Assembly (NCBI GenBank): GCA_965554225.1
Contig: CBEVZC010000134.1
Coordinates: 1 to 8,033, forward strand
Direction of reading: 5' to 3'
DNA from: BMS3ABIN04 sp965554225
Lineage (GTDB): Bacteria > Bacteroidota > Ignavibacteria > Ignavibacteriales > Melioribacteraceae
DNA: 8,033 nt
The notes under the pieces were generated by a model. The model saw only the letters and a list, made by a program, of their open reading frames with translations. It searched no databases and was not told where the DNA came from. Below are positions 1-6,757 of the stretch, piece after piece. Made by a program: the position numbers and the translations under genes. Position 1 is the stretch's first letter. Each line of letters starts with the position of its first letter.

Positions 1-198
1 CCGGTAATATTAGGTTTCCTCTCTAAGAAAAGAGATGCCGACGGTCTTGGTTCAAACGGAATAGCTTCCTTACTAGATCAAGATGGAGACGGGAGTATTT
101 TAGATGACGTTGCAGGATTCTTAACAAAAGGTTTAGGAGGATCCGTTGGTGACATTTTAGGTGGTTTAGCTGGTGGTTTATTTGGCGGCAAAAAATAA
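1..198 (+). CDS. DUF937-type protein, C-terminal part only
   Basis: An open frame runs in from the left edge and ends at TAA 196-198, leaving 65 visible residues; the start lies outside the window. The visible part has an acidic, glycine-rich stretch with the motif DQDGDGSILDD (about visible residues 26-36), followed by a Gly/Leu-rich tail (GGSVGDILGGLAGGLFGG) ending in two lysines. This combination of an EF-hand-like acidic loop and Gly-rich tail is typical of the DUF937 (YidB-like) family, whose molecular function is not established. The acidic loop could bind Ca2+, but that is inference. It lies 12 bp upstream of htpX on the same strand and is probably co-transcribed. The family call rests on the C-terminal motif alone. 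Confidence 0.7.
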   Translation, partial: PVILGFLSKKRDADGLGSNGIASLLDQDGDGSILDDVAGFLTKGLGGSVGDILGGLAGGLFGGKK

Positions 199-210
199 AA
201 CTTTAAGAAA

Positions 211-1047
211 ATGAATAATATATTCAAAACATTCATTTTAATGACTATTTTAACTGTCGTATTTGTTTTTGTAGGTGGAGTTATAGGTGGTAGACAAGGA
301 GCTGTTATTGCTTTTATTGCTGCCGCCGGAATGAACTTTTACAGCTATTGGTTTAGCAGTAAAAATGTTCTTAAACGGTACAATGCAAAAGAAGTTACTA
401 ATGATGATGAATCAAGGCTCTATGGAATAGTTAAAAGATTAGCTGAGAATGCTAATCTACCAATGCCTAAAGTATATGTTGTAAACAATAATACTCCAAA
501 CGCTTTTGCAACCGGCAGAAATCCAAGTCATGCTGCAGTTGCCGCAACGACGGGTATTTTAAGTTTATTAAACGATGATGAGCTTTCCGGAGTAATTGGA
601 CATGAATTGGCTCATGTAAAACATCGTGATATGCTCACTGGAACAATTGCAGCTACATTTGCAGGTGCAATTACAATGTTGGGACAGTTTTCCGGTTTTG
701 GAATTGGTAGAAATAGGCGTTCTAATCCCCTTCTTTCATTATTGTTAATTATTGGAGCACCTTTAGCCGCAATGATTATAAGAATGGCTATATCAAGAAC
801 CAGAGAATTTGCAGCTGATTCCGGAGGAGCCGAAATTAGTCAAAAACCTTTATCACTTGCAAGCGCTTTAAACAAACTTCAATATGGAGTTCAAAAATAT
901 CCTATGCAAAACGGTCGTGATTCTGATTCTCATTTATTCATAATAAATCCGTTTTTCGGAGGTTTTCAAAAATTATTTTCTACTCATCCCTCAACGGAAG
1001 AAAGGATAAAACGATTAGAAGATATTGCAGCAATGCATCAATACTAA
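211..1047 (+). CDS. htpX: HtpX, membrane-bound zinc metalloprotease (M48B)
   Basis: This 278-residue protein is an inner-membrane protease of the M48 family, which degrades damaged or misfolded membrane proteins, often alongside FtsH. Two hydrophobic segments near the N-terminus (about residues 7-25 and 30-47) form a membrane hairpin. The catalytic zinc motif HELAH is at residues 131-135, with the catalytic Glu at 132. The third zinc ligand is Glu199 in SRTREFAAD, and the conserved STHPSTEERIKRL motif is at 257-269. Another hydrophobic stretch (about 172-191) lies between the zinc ligands, as expected. Length and all hallmark residues are normal, so it should be active. The ATG at 211 gives the correct N-terminal membrane segment, although the upstream Shine-Dalgarno is weak (AAGAAA). 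It lies between the DUF937 gene and the dodecin gene, most likely in one transcript. Confidence 0.95.
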   Translation: MNNIFKTFILMTILTVVFVFVGGVIGGRQGAVIAFIAAAGMNFYSYWFSSKNVLKRYNAKEVTNDDESRLYGIVKRLAENANLPMPKVYVVNNNTPNAFATGRNPSHAAVAATTGILSLLNDDELSGVIGHELAHVKHRDMLTGTIAATFAGAITMLGQFSGFGIGRNRRSNPLLSLLLIIGAPLAAMIIRMAISRTREFAADSGGAEISQKPLSLASALNKLQYGVQKYPMQNGRDSDSHLFIINPFFGGFQKLFSTHPSTEERIKRLEDIAAMHQY

Positions 1048-1061
1048 TTATTTAACTAAAT

Positions 1062-1069
1062 AAAAGGAG
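1062..1069 (+). promoter_or_regulatory. strong Shine-Dalgarno of the dodecin gene
   Basis: AAAAGGAG lies with its GGAG 6 nt before the ATG at 1076. It is the only textbook Shine-Dalgarno at good spacing in the window. It fixes the dodecin start and suggests efficient translation of this small protein. Confidence 0.75.
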
Positions 1070-1075
1070 TACAAA

Positions 1076-1297
1076 ATGGCAAGTTCATCAATAAACTCAG
1101 GCGCAATTAAAATTGTAGAATTGGTAGGAATTTCTAAAAAAAGTTTTGACGATGCTGTAGCTCAGGCAGTTAAAAAAGCTTCTGAATCAATTAAGGGAAT
1201 TACCGGCGTTGAGGTTATTAGTCAAGGGGCAAAAGTTTCTAACGGTAAAATTACACAATATAGAGCTAATGTAAAATTAGCTTTTACTGTAAAATAA
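1076..1297 (+). CDS. dodecin family protein, probably not a classical flavin binder
   Basis: This 73-residue protein has the size and beta-alpha-beta-beta order of dodecins, small proteins that form hollow 12-subunit shells. The first strand is IKIVELVG (11-18), the helix runs through SFDDAVAQAVKKASESI (23-39), and the last two strands are VEVISQ (45-50) and TQYRANVKLAF (60-70). Classical bacterial dodecins have a WFEV motif whose Trp stacks on the flavin, and a Gln that contacts the isoalloxazine. Here the aligned residues are Gly44 (GVEV) and Arg63 (QYR). This resembles the Trp-less mycobacterial SecE2 'calcium dodecin' type more than flavin-storing dodecins, so the ligand is unknown. It lies 28 bp after htpX with a strong ribosome site and is followed by a hairpin terminator. 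The fold call is confident; the ligand inference comes from manual alignment. Confidence 0.88.
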   Translation: MASSSINSGAIKIVELVGISKKSFDDAVAQAVKKASESIKGITGVEVISQGAKVSNGKITQYRANVKLAFTVK

Positions 1298-1332
1298 TAT
1301 TGGTTGAAATTCACCATTTTCAATATTAGTGT

Positions 1333-1365
1333 ATAACACCCTGATTCTCAGGGTGTTATTATTTT
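1333..1365 (+). terminator. intrinsic terminator after the dodecin gene
   Basis: A perfect 12-bp stem (ATAACACCCTGA paired with TCAGGGTGTTAT) closes a 3-nt loop TTC at 1345-1347, and the right arm runs into TTATTATTTT on the plus strand. It starts 36 bp after the dodecin stop. The right arm also overlaps the stop codon of the convergent usher gene (1359-1361). On the minus strand the hairpin is not followed by a clear U-run, so it may be less effective for usher transcripts. Confidence 0.85.
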
Positions 1366-4300
1366 AAACTGAAATTTAGATTATTAATATCATCTCCATC
1401 TGTTGTAGACTTTATTTCAATATCATAACTCTCGGGATATGATTTTAACTTCATCTTCTTTAAGTCACTTTTTTCTAAATAAACTTTATACTTTCCCGGT
1501 AAAAGTCCGTAATGATAATAAGAACCATCTGTAAATGTTGATACAATTTTGTCATTATCATTGCTTAGATTTTTTATATGGACTTTTATTCCCGGTACAA
1601 TTTCTACTGTTTTGTTAATATTCCTTTTTACGGAACCGCTAATTTCCCCTGCGGAATAAAATGGTATTTCAATTTTCTTAAAATTATTCGGATCGGTGAC
1701 AAAAGAGAATTTATCATATAACGGAATCATTATAGGATTTTTAATGCTCGACTCAATAATTTTAGCAGTATAGAGAGTATAAGGATTTAGTTCATGTAAA
1801 AGAATATTTCCATTCTTATCGTAACTGATTTTACTAAGAATATTCATTTTTAATCTTACATCTTTTATAACTTCTTCTCCTTCATCATATTTCTCATTAC
1901 CATTTTCATCAAAGAACAACCTGATAGATACACCTGATCTATTAATTTGATTCCTATTATAGTAATGGAACTCATTATAGTTCTTATCATAGTTAACCGA
2001 ACCCTGGAAATACTGTGTGAATTGTCTGTTGCTGAACGATGTTCCTGATCTTGTAAATGGGAAATCAATGATTAGTTGGGCGTATGTGTTTGAAAACGAA
2101 TTAATAAAATTTCTTGAATGAGATATTTGAAAACGCGTATTGTTAAATATACTGGTAGCAAAAGTAATATTAAGATTTTCAAGATTATTATTCTCCGTAT
2201 TATAATTGAGTCTAAAACTTAAAATGTTTCCTTTTAAATAATTAAATAAACTAGATAATTGTGGTATGGAGTAGTTGAAACCTGCGGAGATTATTGAACG
2301 TATAATGCCACCCCTAAATTGATGAGTTCTAAAATATTCATAATTTAAAGTTGGACTAAATCCACCTATTATTCCATTAAACCCGACATTAAAATTATAC
2401 CTTTCGGTATTATCAAATTTCAAGTATTGTGAAGAAAACAAAAAGTTAGCAGGAATTTCTTGAAGATTAAATGGTATAAATGCATTTGTTGATATTTCTC
2501 TTTTTATCTTTGCCGGGTTATAAAGTTGATTCGCAGCGTATTCGGTATAGTTAACGTTAAAAGAACTAAGTGAATAAAATACTCCCGAAGCACTAAATCT
2601 CAAATAAGCATCAGGTGCAGCGAGAAGATTAAACAAGTAACTATCAGATAACCTGGCTGATAACGAACTATAGACAATTCCTTTTTTATATGTATTGCCA
2701 TTTAAGTAATCCAGCCCCACCTTTCCTGTCAACCAATTATTAAATCCGACTGCTGCATCAGCCTGAACAACTTTCTCTTTAGTACTGATTAATTCACCGG
2801 CGTTTACGTGATAGCTCACTTCTTTCGGAGGTAATAAAGTATAAGGTATCTGTACAAGCTTTTCACTAGTACTATTTTCACCGTTTGGTCCGTAAAACTT
2901 TAGATTTAATAGGGTCATACCGTAATTTAGCGGTATTTGAAATTTATAATACCCCTCTGCATTACTTCGAGTAATATTTATCAATTTATTGTTTTTATAA
3001 AGCTCAATATACCAGTTGGGTCCAACCCTGTCAAAGAAAGTAAACTTGGAATACTTTTTACGCGGTTCAATGGGATCGTTTGTTAAGTGAATCCCTCGAA
3101 TGTTATACGAAGTTAGTCCGTCAAAATAAAAGTTACCGGCTTTTATTTGGTTAAGATATTTATTTTGTAAAATGTATCTCCACTGCCATTCAATTCTATT
3201 GTTTACTAATTTCCCGCCAAAAGTATTTCCGCTAATGTTAAACTGACCGTCACCGCCAAGTATCTCTCCGCCAATTCCAACTCTATAGTCGTTAAAAGGT
3301 TTTGCTCCTATGTTTAGATTAGTCGAATAGAAATAATCTAAATATCCGGCATTAAATAATTGTTTGTTTAGTCCGAAATGCTGCTGCGATTTTTCAACTA
3401 TATTTTCATAACTATTAAAAGCATTATAATTTTGTTCATTAACAAACTTTTTATAAACCGGTAAAGATGCATTAGTTCTCAGCGTAAGTACTAACTCACT
3501 AAGATCAACTATAAAATTTAAATTAAAACCATCCTTAAACAAAGAAGGTAAAAAGTAGATATCCGAATTTGTCTTAATTACGTTATTTTGATTAAATGTA
3601 AATTTATTCTTAAATGACTTAAATTCTAAATTATTCAAATCAATTTTGTATTCATCCTCGCTTGATAAATAATATCCTTCAATTTTTCCTGTAGCTTTAT
3701 CATACTTATTGTTGATTTTTAAAATATCAAATAGTTCTTGAAACGGAAGATATACTTTCCCGTCTTTATATAAAGCAGTGATGGTCGTATTAATAATATC
3801 TGAATACTTAAATGACAAATAAATTTCTTCATATTCATTTTTCACTTCTTTCTTTTTAGAGACTGTTCCGTGAATAGGTGAAGTTTTAAAATAAAAATAT
3901 TTAGAATATTTTGATGTATCAGTATCATTAAAAGCTTGCACCTGCCATCTGTATTTATGATTTTTCTTAATGAGTTTATTATGTATCTGAATTAGTGTAT
4001 CACTCTTATTGATATTATTTTTTGAATAATACTTTTTGAAGTTATTCCCTTTTAGTTCTTCCAGCTTAAACTTATATCCGTCCGCATTTCCTATTTTATG
4101 CCATGTGAATAACGGTTTCAAACTATTAATCGTAATATAATTACCCGGTTCCCCCGGAGAAACTAACTGAGGAACTTTGATAGGTTTCCTGCGGTTTATC
4201 TTAAAATAAAGCGGTTTTGATTCTTGACTCCATTCCCCTTTGTTATACGATTTAACAATCCATTTGTATTCTTCATTGTAAAATAATATTCCATGCAGCA

Positions 4301-4715
4301 TTTTTAATGTTGTATCGGGAATAACTGCGTAGAAAATAGAATTAAATATATTTTGGTAAGTATTTCCCTTTAATTTCTTGTATATGTAAATAACATAGCC
4401 GTTCACATTTTTTGCTGCATGCCATTTGAATTCCGGAGTTATACTAGAAATTGTTTCAACATTATTTGAATGACCGGGATAAATTAACTTCGGCGGTATC
4501 AGATATTTTTTAAGTATGCCAATAGATTCATTGACTAATTTATTATTCCCTTTTCCACTTACATCATCATAATCATTACGATAATAGTTTTCGTTAATGA
4601 AACTACTACTAGTTCTAACAGCAACATATTTTTCTTTAATAGAAATTTGCTTTCCCCCGTTACAAATCGCTAAATACAATAAAATTAGTAATAATATGAG
4701 AACTATCTTTTTCAA
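1359..4715 (-). CDS. fimbrial usher-like outer-membrane assembly protein with added FN3-like and SdrD-like domains
   Basis: This 1118-residue protein is a FimD/PapC-type usher, the outer-membrane pore that assembles and exports chaperone-delivered subunits. Its order is: signal peptide (1-20); two tandem FN3-like domains (about 74-173 and 182-277); a region with a VYLPFQELFDIL motif (about 295-415); and a barrel starting near FNAGYLDYFYS (454-464), which matches FimD INAGLLNYNFS. The barrel contains a FYFDGLTSYNIRGI segment (529-542) and a plug-like domain (about 562-622). VQIPYTLLPP...YHVNAGE follows (621-641), like FimD VPYSSVPLL...YSITAGE. The C-terminal part has a DENGNEKYDEGE Ca-type loop (936-947), an usher C-terminal domain to about 1020, and a carboxypeptidase-regulatory-like beta domain (1021-1118). 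FimD is about 830-880 residues; the excess is at the two ends. The start is TTG, overlapping the chaperone stop by 4 bp, and is supported by the signal peptide that follows. No typical usher chaperone-binding N-domain is recognisable. Confidence 0.87.
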   Translation of the reverse strand: MKKIVLILLLILLYLAICNGGKQISIKEKYVAVRTSSSFINENYYRNDYDDVSGKGNNKLVNESIGILKKYLIPPKLIYPGHSNNVETISSITPEFKWHAAKNVNGYVIYIYKKLKGNTYQNIFNSIFYAVIPDTTLKMLHGILFYNEEYKWIVKSYNKGEWSQESKPLYFKINRRKPIKVPQLVSPGEPGNYITINSLKPLFTWHKIGNADGYKFKLEELKGNNFKKYYSKNNINKSDTLIQIHNKLIKKNHKYRWQVQAFNDTDTSKYSKYFYFKTSPIHGTVSKKKEVKNEYEEIYLSFKYSDIINTTITALYKDGKVYLPFQELFDILKINNKYDKATGKIEGYYLSSEDEYKIDLNNLEFKSFKNKFTFNQNNVIKTNSDIYFLPSLFKDGFNLNFIVDLSELVLTLRTNASLPVYKKFVNEQNYNAFNSYENIVEKSQQHFGLNKQLFNAGYLDYFYSTNLNIGAKPFNDYRVGIGGEILGGDGQFNISGNTFGGKLVNNRIEWQWRYILQNKYLNQIKAGNFYFDGLTSYNIRGIHLTNDPIEPRKKYSKFTFFDRVGPNWYIELYKNNKLINITRSNAEGYYKFQIPLNYGMTLLNLKFYGPNGENSTSEKLVQIPYTLLPPKEVSYHVNAGELISTKEKVVQADAAVGFNNWLTGKVGLDYLNGNTYKKGIVYSSLSARLSDSYLFNLLAAPDAYLRFSASGVFYSLSSFNVNYTEYAANQLYNPAKIKREISTNAFIPFNLQEIPANFLFSSQYLKFDNTERYNFNVGFNGIIGGFSPTLNYEYFRTHQFRGGIIRSIISAGFNYSIPQLSSLFNYLKGNILSFRLNYNTENNNLENLNITFATSIFNNTRFQISHSRNFINSFSNTYAQLIIDFPFTRSGTSFSNRQFTQYFQGSVNYDKNYNEFHYYNRNQINRSGVSIRLFFDENGNEKYDEGEEVIKDVRLKMNILSKISYDKNGNILLHELNPYTLYTAKIIESSIKNPIMIPLYDKFSFVTDPNNFKKIEIPFYSAGEISGSVKRNINKTVEIVPGIKVHIKNLSNDNDKIVSTFTDGSYYHYGLLPGKYKVYLEKSDLKKMKLKSYPESYDIEIKSTTDGDDINNLNFSLK

Positions 4716-5533
4716 GGTATGGTAAAAATCAGTTTTTCTTTTAAAGGTAAAATTCTCTTTATCTTGCCCTGAGGAATATCTTCTTTTTCTTTCAATACTG
4801 CACTAAGTTCAACCGAGTATTTTCCCTTATTAAATTTCTTTTTTTCTACTTTCATATCATAAGCTAAACTATAGTACAAAGGAAGATATTCATTTTTCTT
4901 ATATACCGTATTACCCAAAGAATCTTTTATAGCCAGGTTTAAGTCGCCTAGGAAAGGCGAATTCCCGATTCTGCTAACCTTGGTATGTATCAATACATCA
5001 CTGGAGTCAAGCCGAATTGCCGAAGTATCAAACCGTACACCGGTTGTAGCAGTATCTACTCTATAAAATAGCGTAGTAACCTGATTAAGAACAAATTTTA
5101 ATTGTGCCGATATACCTTTTTGAACTGTATCAATTGGTGTTGACTTTGGTGCAGCCGATGTAACTATCCTTGCCCAATAGGTTCCGGGTGATAATCTTTT
5201 ATCCGGCTTTACTGCAAGTCTTACAGTCTGCCTCTGCGATGGATTAAGTATAAATTTCTTGGGGAACGCCCTTATCCATGGAAGAATTGAAGGATCTTCG
5301 GGTAATGGATTTTCAATATATTTCATTGTCATTTTCCCCAAAGAATCTGTTACGGGAAAACCGAAGGTAAATGAAATACTTATTTCATAAGGTTTATTAG
5401 ATTCGTTCTGAACAAGAAAGCTTCCATATCTGTTATGTTGATCAGTATAAACAAGATAAGGCGAAAGAATTACTTGTGCATAATTGATAATAGAAAACAT
5501 AAAAACAAACAGTAGGAAAAGTAGTTTTTTCAT
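4712..5533 (-). CDS. PapD-like periplasmic pilus chaperone
   Basis: This 273-residue protein starts with a signal peptide (cleavage likely YA|Q, residues 19/20) followed by two Ig-like domains. Domain 1 (about 21-160) has the chaperone pattern: FLVQNES (39-45), PWIRAFPKKFILNPSQRQTVRLAV (85-108), LSPGTYWARI (114-123), and the strand LKFVLNQVTTLFYR (145-158), which aligns with PapD IALQSRIKLFYR. Domain 2 (about 165-273) has RIGNSPFLGDL and DSLGNTV. In this family the chaperone binds nascent subunits in the periplasm and completes their fold by donor-strand complementation. The residues at the PapD Arg8 and Lys112 positions read Leu27 and Thr154, so the classical carboxylate anchor appears absent. 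The GTYWARI wording is closer to archaic or alternative chaperones than to Pap/Fim. It starts 4 nt after the upstream subunit gene and overlaps the usher. Confidence 0.85.
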   Translation of the reverse strand: MKKLLFLLFVFMFSIINYAQVILSPYLVYTDQHNRYGSFLVQNESNKPYEISISFTFGFPVTDSLGKMTMKYIENPLPEDPSILPWIRAFPKKFILNPSQRQTVRLAVKPDKRLSPGTYWARIVTSAAPKSTPIDTVQKGISAQLKFVLNQVTTLFYRVDTATTGVRFDTSAIRLDSSDVLIHTKVSRIGNSPFLGDLNLAIKDSLGNTVYKKNEYLPLYYSLAYDMKVEKKKFNKGKYSVELSAVLKEKEDIPQGKIKRILPLKEKLIFTIP

Positions 5534-5537
5534 AAGA

Positions 5538-6005
5538 TTAAAATATCTCCAAAGTTAAAATAATTGTTCCTTCATATTTTCCCGGTGCATTTCCCTGGAT
5601 TGTGTTAAGTGTTCCTCCTAACCAAATATAAACCGGTCTTAATATTCTAAGATTTCTCAAAGTAAGCGGTGCATAAGGGTCAAAATTCTTCCTACCATCT
5701 ACTCTATCTCTATATGACCACGCTGCATGCCGTGAATCGAATTTAACAGGTATTTTGTATTTTCCGTTTACCAATGAAGCCGGCAGGCTAAGGTTAGCTT
5801 GAATATTTCCCCTAAAAAATTTTAAGTGAAAGAAAACAAATTTCGCCGCATTATTATCAGTTTGTTGAACCTCTGATGAATATCCTATAAATATATCACC
5901 AAAATCCAGATCGTTCAGTTTATAAGCATAAATTCTCTGCGAATAAATTGTGTTCGTGCAAAATATTGCTGTAATAAACAATGTAAGTATGAATTGCTTA
6001 ATCAT
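5538..6005 (-). CDS. DUF4402-like fibre subunit lacking an N-terminal extension; candidate tip subunit
   Basis: This 155-residue secreted protein has a signal peptide ending YS|Q (22/23). It shares the DUF4402 core landmarks of its neighbours: LDFGDI (33-38), a central beta-rich segment, VYIWLGGTL (125-133), and GKYEGTIILTLEIF at the very C-terminus (142-155), ending in an aromatic residue. Only about 10 residues separate the cleavage site from the LDFG strand, against about 25 in the other three subunits. The donor-strand-like alternating hydrophobic extension is therefore missing. The middle is also divergent and basic/aromatic (HAAWSYRDR, 93-101). In chaperone-usher systems a subunit with no extension to donate sits at the fibre tip, so a tip or adhesin role is inferred. 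The gene is 4 nt from the chaperone and likely co-transcribed with it. There is no Shine-Dalgarno before the ATG. The family assignment is by motif only. Confidence 0.72.
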   Translation of the reverse strand: MIKQFILTLFITAIFCTNTIYSQRIYAYKLNDLDFGDIFIGYSSEVQQTDNNAAKFVFFHLKFFRGNIQANLSLPASLVNGKYKIPVKFDSRHAAWSYRDRVDGRKNFDPYAPLTLRNLRILRPVYIWLGGTLNTIQGNAPGKYEGTIILTLEIF

Positions 6006-6055
6006 TTCGATTTTTGTGTATCGTTTTTAAATGAAAATACAAGTTTACGAATTTT

Positions 6056-6082
6056 ATTATATATACACTAAAATCGTACCAA
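6056..6082 (-). promoter_or_regulatory. possible sigma70-like promoter for the small subunit-chaperone-usher genes
   Basis: Reading the minus strand, TTGGTA (6077-6082) is followed 15 bp later by TATAAT (6056-6061), or 17 bp later by TAATAA (6054-6059). A transcript would have a leader of roughly 40-50 nt before the ATG at 6005. The region is very AT-rich, so chance matches are likely. Confidence 0.27.
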
Positions 6083-6136
6083 AATTATCTCGGATTTTGA
6101 ATGAAATAAAGGAGATTTATTAAAGGGAAAGCAAAG

Positions 6137-6655
6137 TTAATATGCAACGGAGAGAGTGAAAGTTCCTTGATAGTCACCCGGAATTGGATTATCGGTCAAT
6201 TTTAATTTACCGCCGACCCAAATATACATTCTTCCTTCACCCTTTTGATTTTGCAGTTTGTAGAATTGACCATTTAAAATTGGTGTCGGCTCAAAGAAAT
6301 TTGTCTTTTCATTGGTTCTTACAATTAACGGTTTAAATTGTAAAACATTATCCAACCTCTTATTTTCTTGAATTCGTTTCAATATTGCTTTCTGAAAAGT
6401 GAACATTACGGATTTTTCCGGTTGACCCTTTAGAGTGAATCGTAAACCTTTATCAGGGGATTTAATTAACATTTTATTTTGTGCGGGAAGAATTATTTCT
6501 CCGAAATCGAGATTACCTTTTTCTGTCTTAATATTCAGTCCCTTAATCAATCTAATTTTAATTCCCGCGGAAGCATTTGCAGAACTTTGTGCAACTGAAA
6601 ATCCGCATAGAATAAAAAGAAAAAATATCGACAACCGAAATATTTGAATTCGCAT
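6137..6655 (-). CDS. DUF4402-like fibre subunit (172 aa)
   Basis: This secreted subunit has a signal peptide with cleavage near VA|Q (22/23). An N-terminal extension with alternating hydrophobics (SAGIKIRLIKGLNI, 29-42) follows, then the core: LDFGEI (49-54), RFTLKGQPEKSVMFTF (72-87), MYIWVGGKL (143-151) and GDYQGTFTLSVAY (160-172). The extension has the length and pattern expected of a donor strand that would complete the next subunit; that role is inferred from chaperone-usher biology. The chain ends in Tyr, like the aromatic-ending C-terminal strands of pilins recognised by PapD-type chaperones. The only Cys lies in the signal peptide. It is separated by 131 bp from the downstream subunit and 102 bp from the upstream one, which suggests separate transcription signals. 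No Shine-Dalgarno is visible at the ATG. Confidence 0.8.
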   Translation of the reverse strand: MRIQIFRLSIFFLFILCGFSVAQSSANASAGIKIRLIKGLNIKTEKGNLDFGEIILPAQNKMLIKSPDKGLRFTLKGQPEKSVMFTFQKAILKRIQENKRLDNVLQFKPLIVRTNEKTNFFEPTPILNGQFYKLQNQKGEGRMYIWVGGKLKLTDNPIPGDYQGTFTLSVAY

Positions 6656-6757
6656 ATCAAACTAAGCAAAGTTGTAAAAACGAAATTATACTAACATCAT
6701 CGTAAATGGAAATGCAATTTTTAGAAATATTATAATAAATATAACATTCTTTATATT

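Noticed and set aside
1296..1327. AATATTG ... CAATATT inverted repeat right after the dodecin stop
   Set aside because: The 7-bp arms are AT-rich with an 18-nt loop and there is a competing pairing (TTGAAA/TTTCAA); the 12-bp hairpin just downstream is the convincing terminator.
1865..2068. 67-codon minus-strand open frame
   Set aside because: It lies wholly inside the usher gene in another frame, has no recognisable domain, and its composition (Met/Ser/Ile-rich) looks like out-of-frame translation.
4659..4664. Cys18 of the usher as a lipoprotein cysteine
   Set aside because: The preceding residues are LAI, with Ile at -1 where a lipobox needs Gly, Ala or Ser, and barrel ushers are not lipoproteins.
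6435..6647. 70-codon plus-strand open frame
   Set aside because: Antisense to the signal peptide and core of the 172-aa subunit; no ribosome site and no motif.
6685..6690. TATAAT on the minus strand about 30 nt before the 172-aa subunit gene
   Set aside because: No -35-like element lies at 16-18 bp, and perfect TATAAT is expected by chance in such AT-rich DNA; kept only as a weak hint of a separate promoter.
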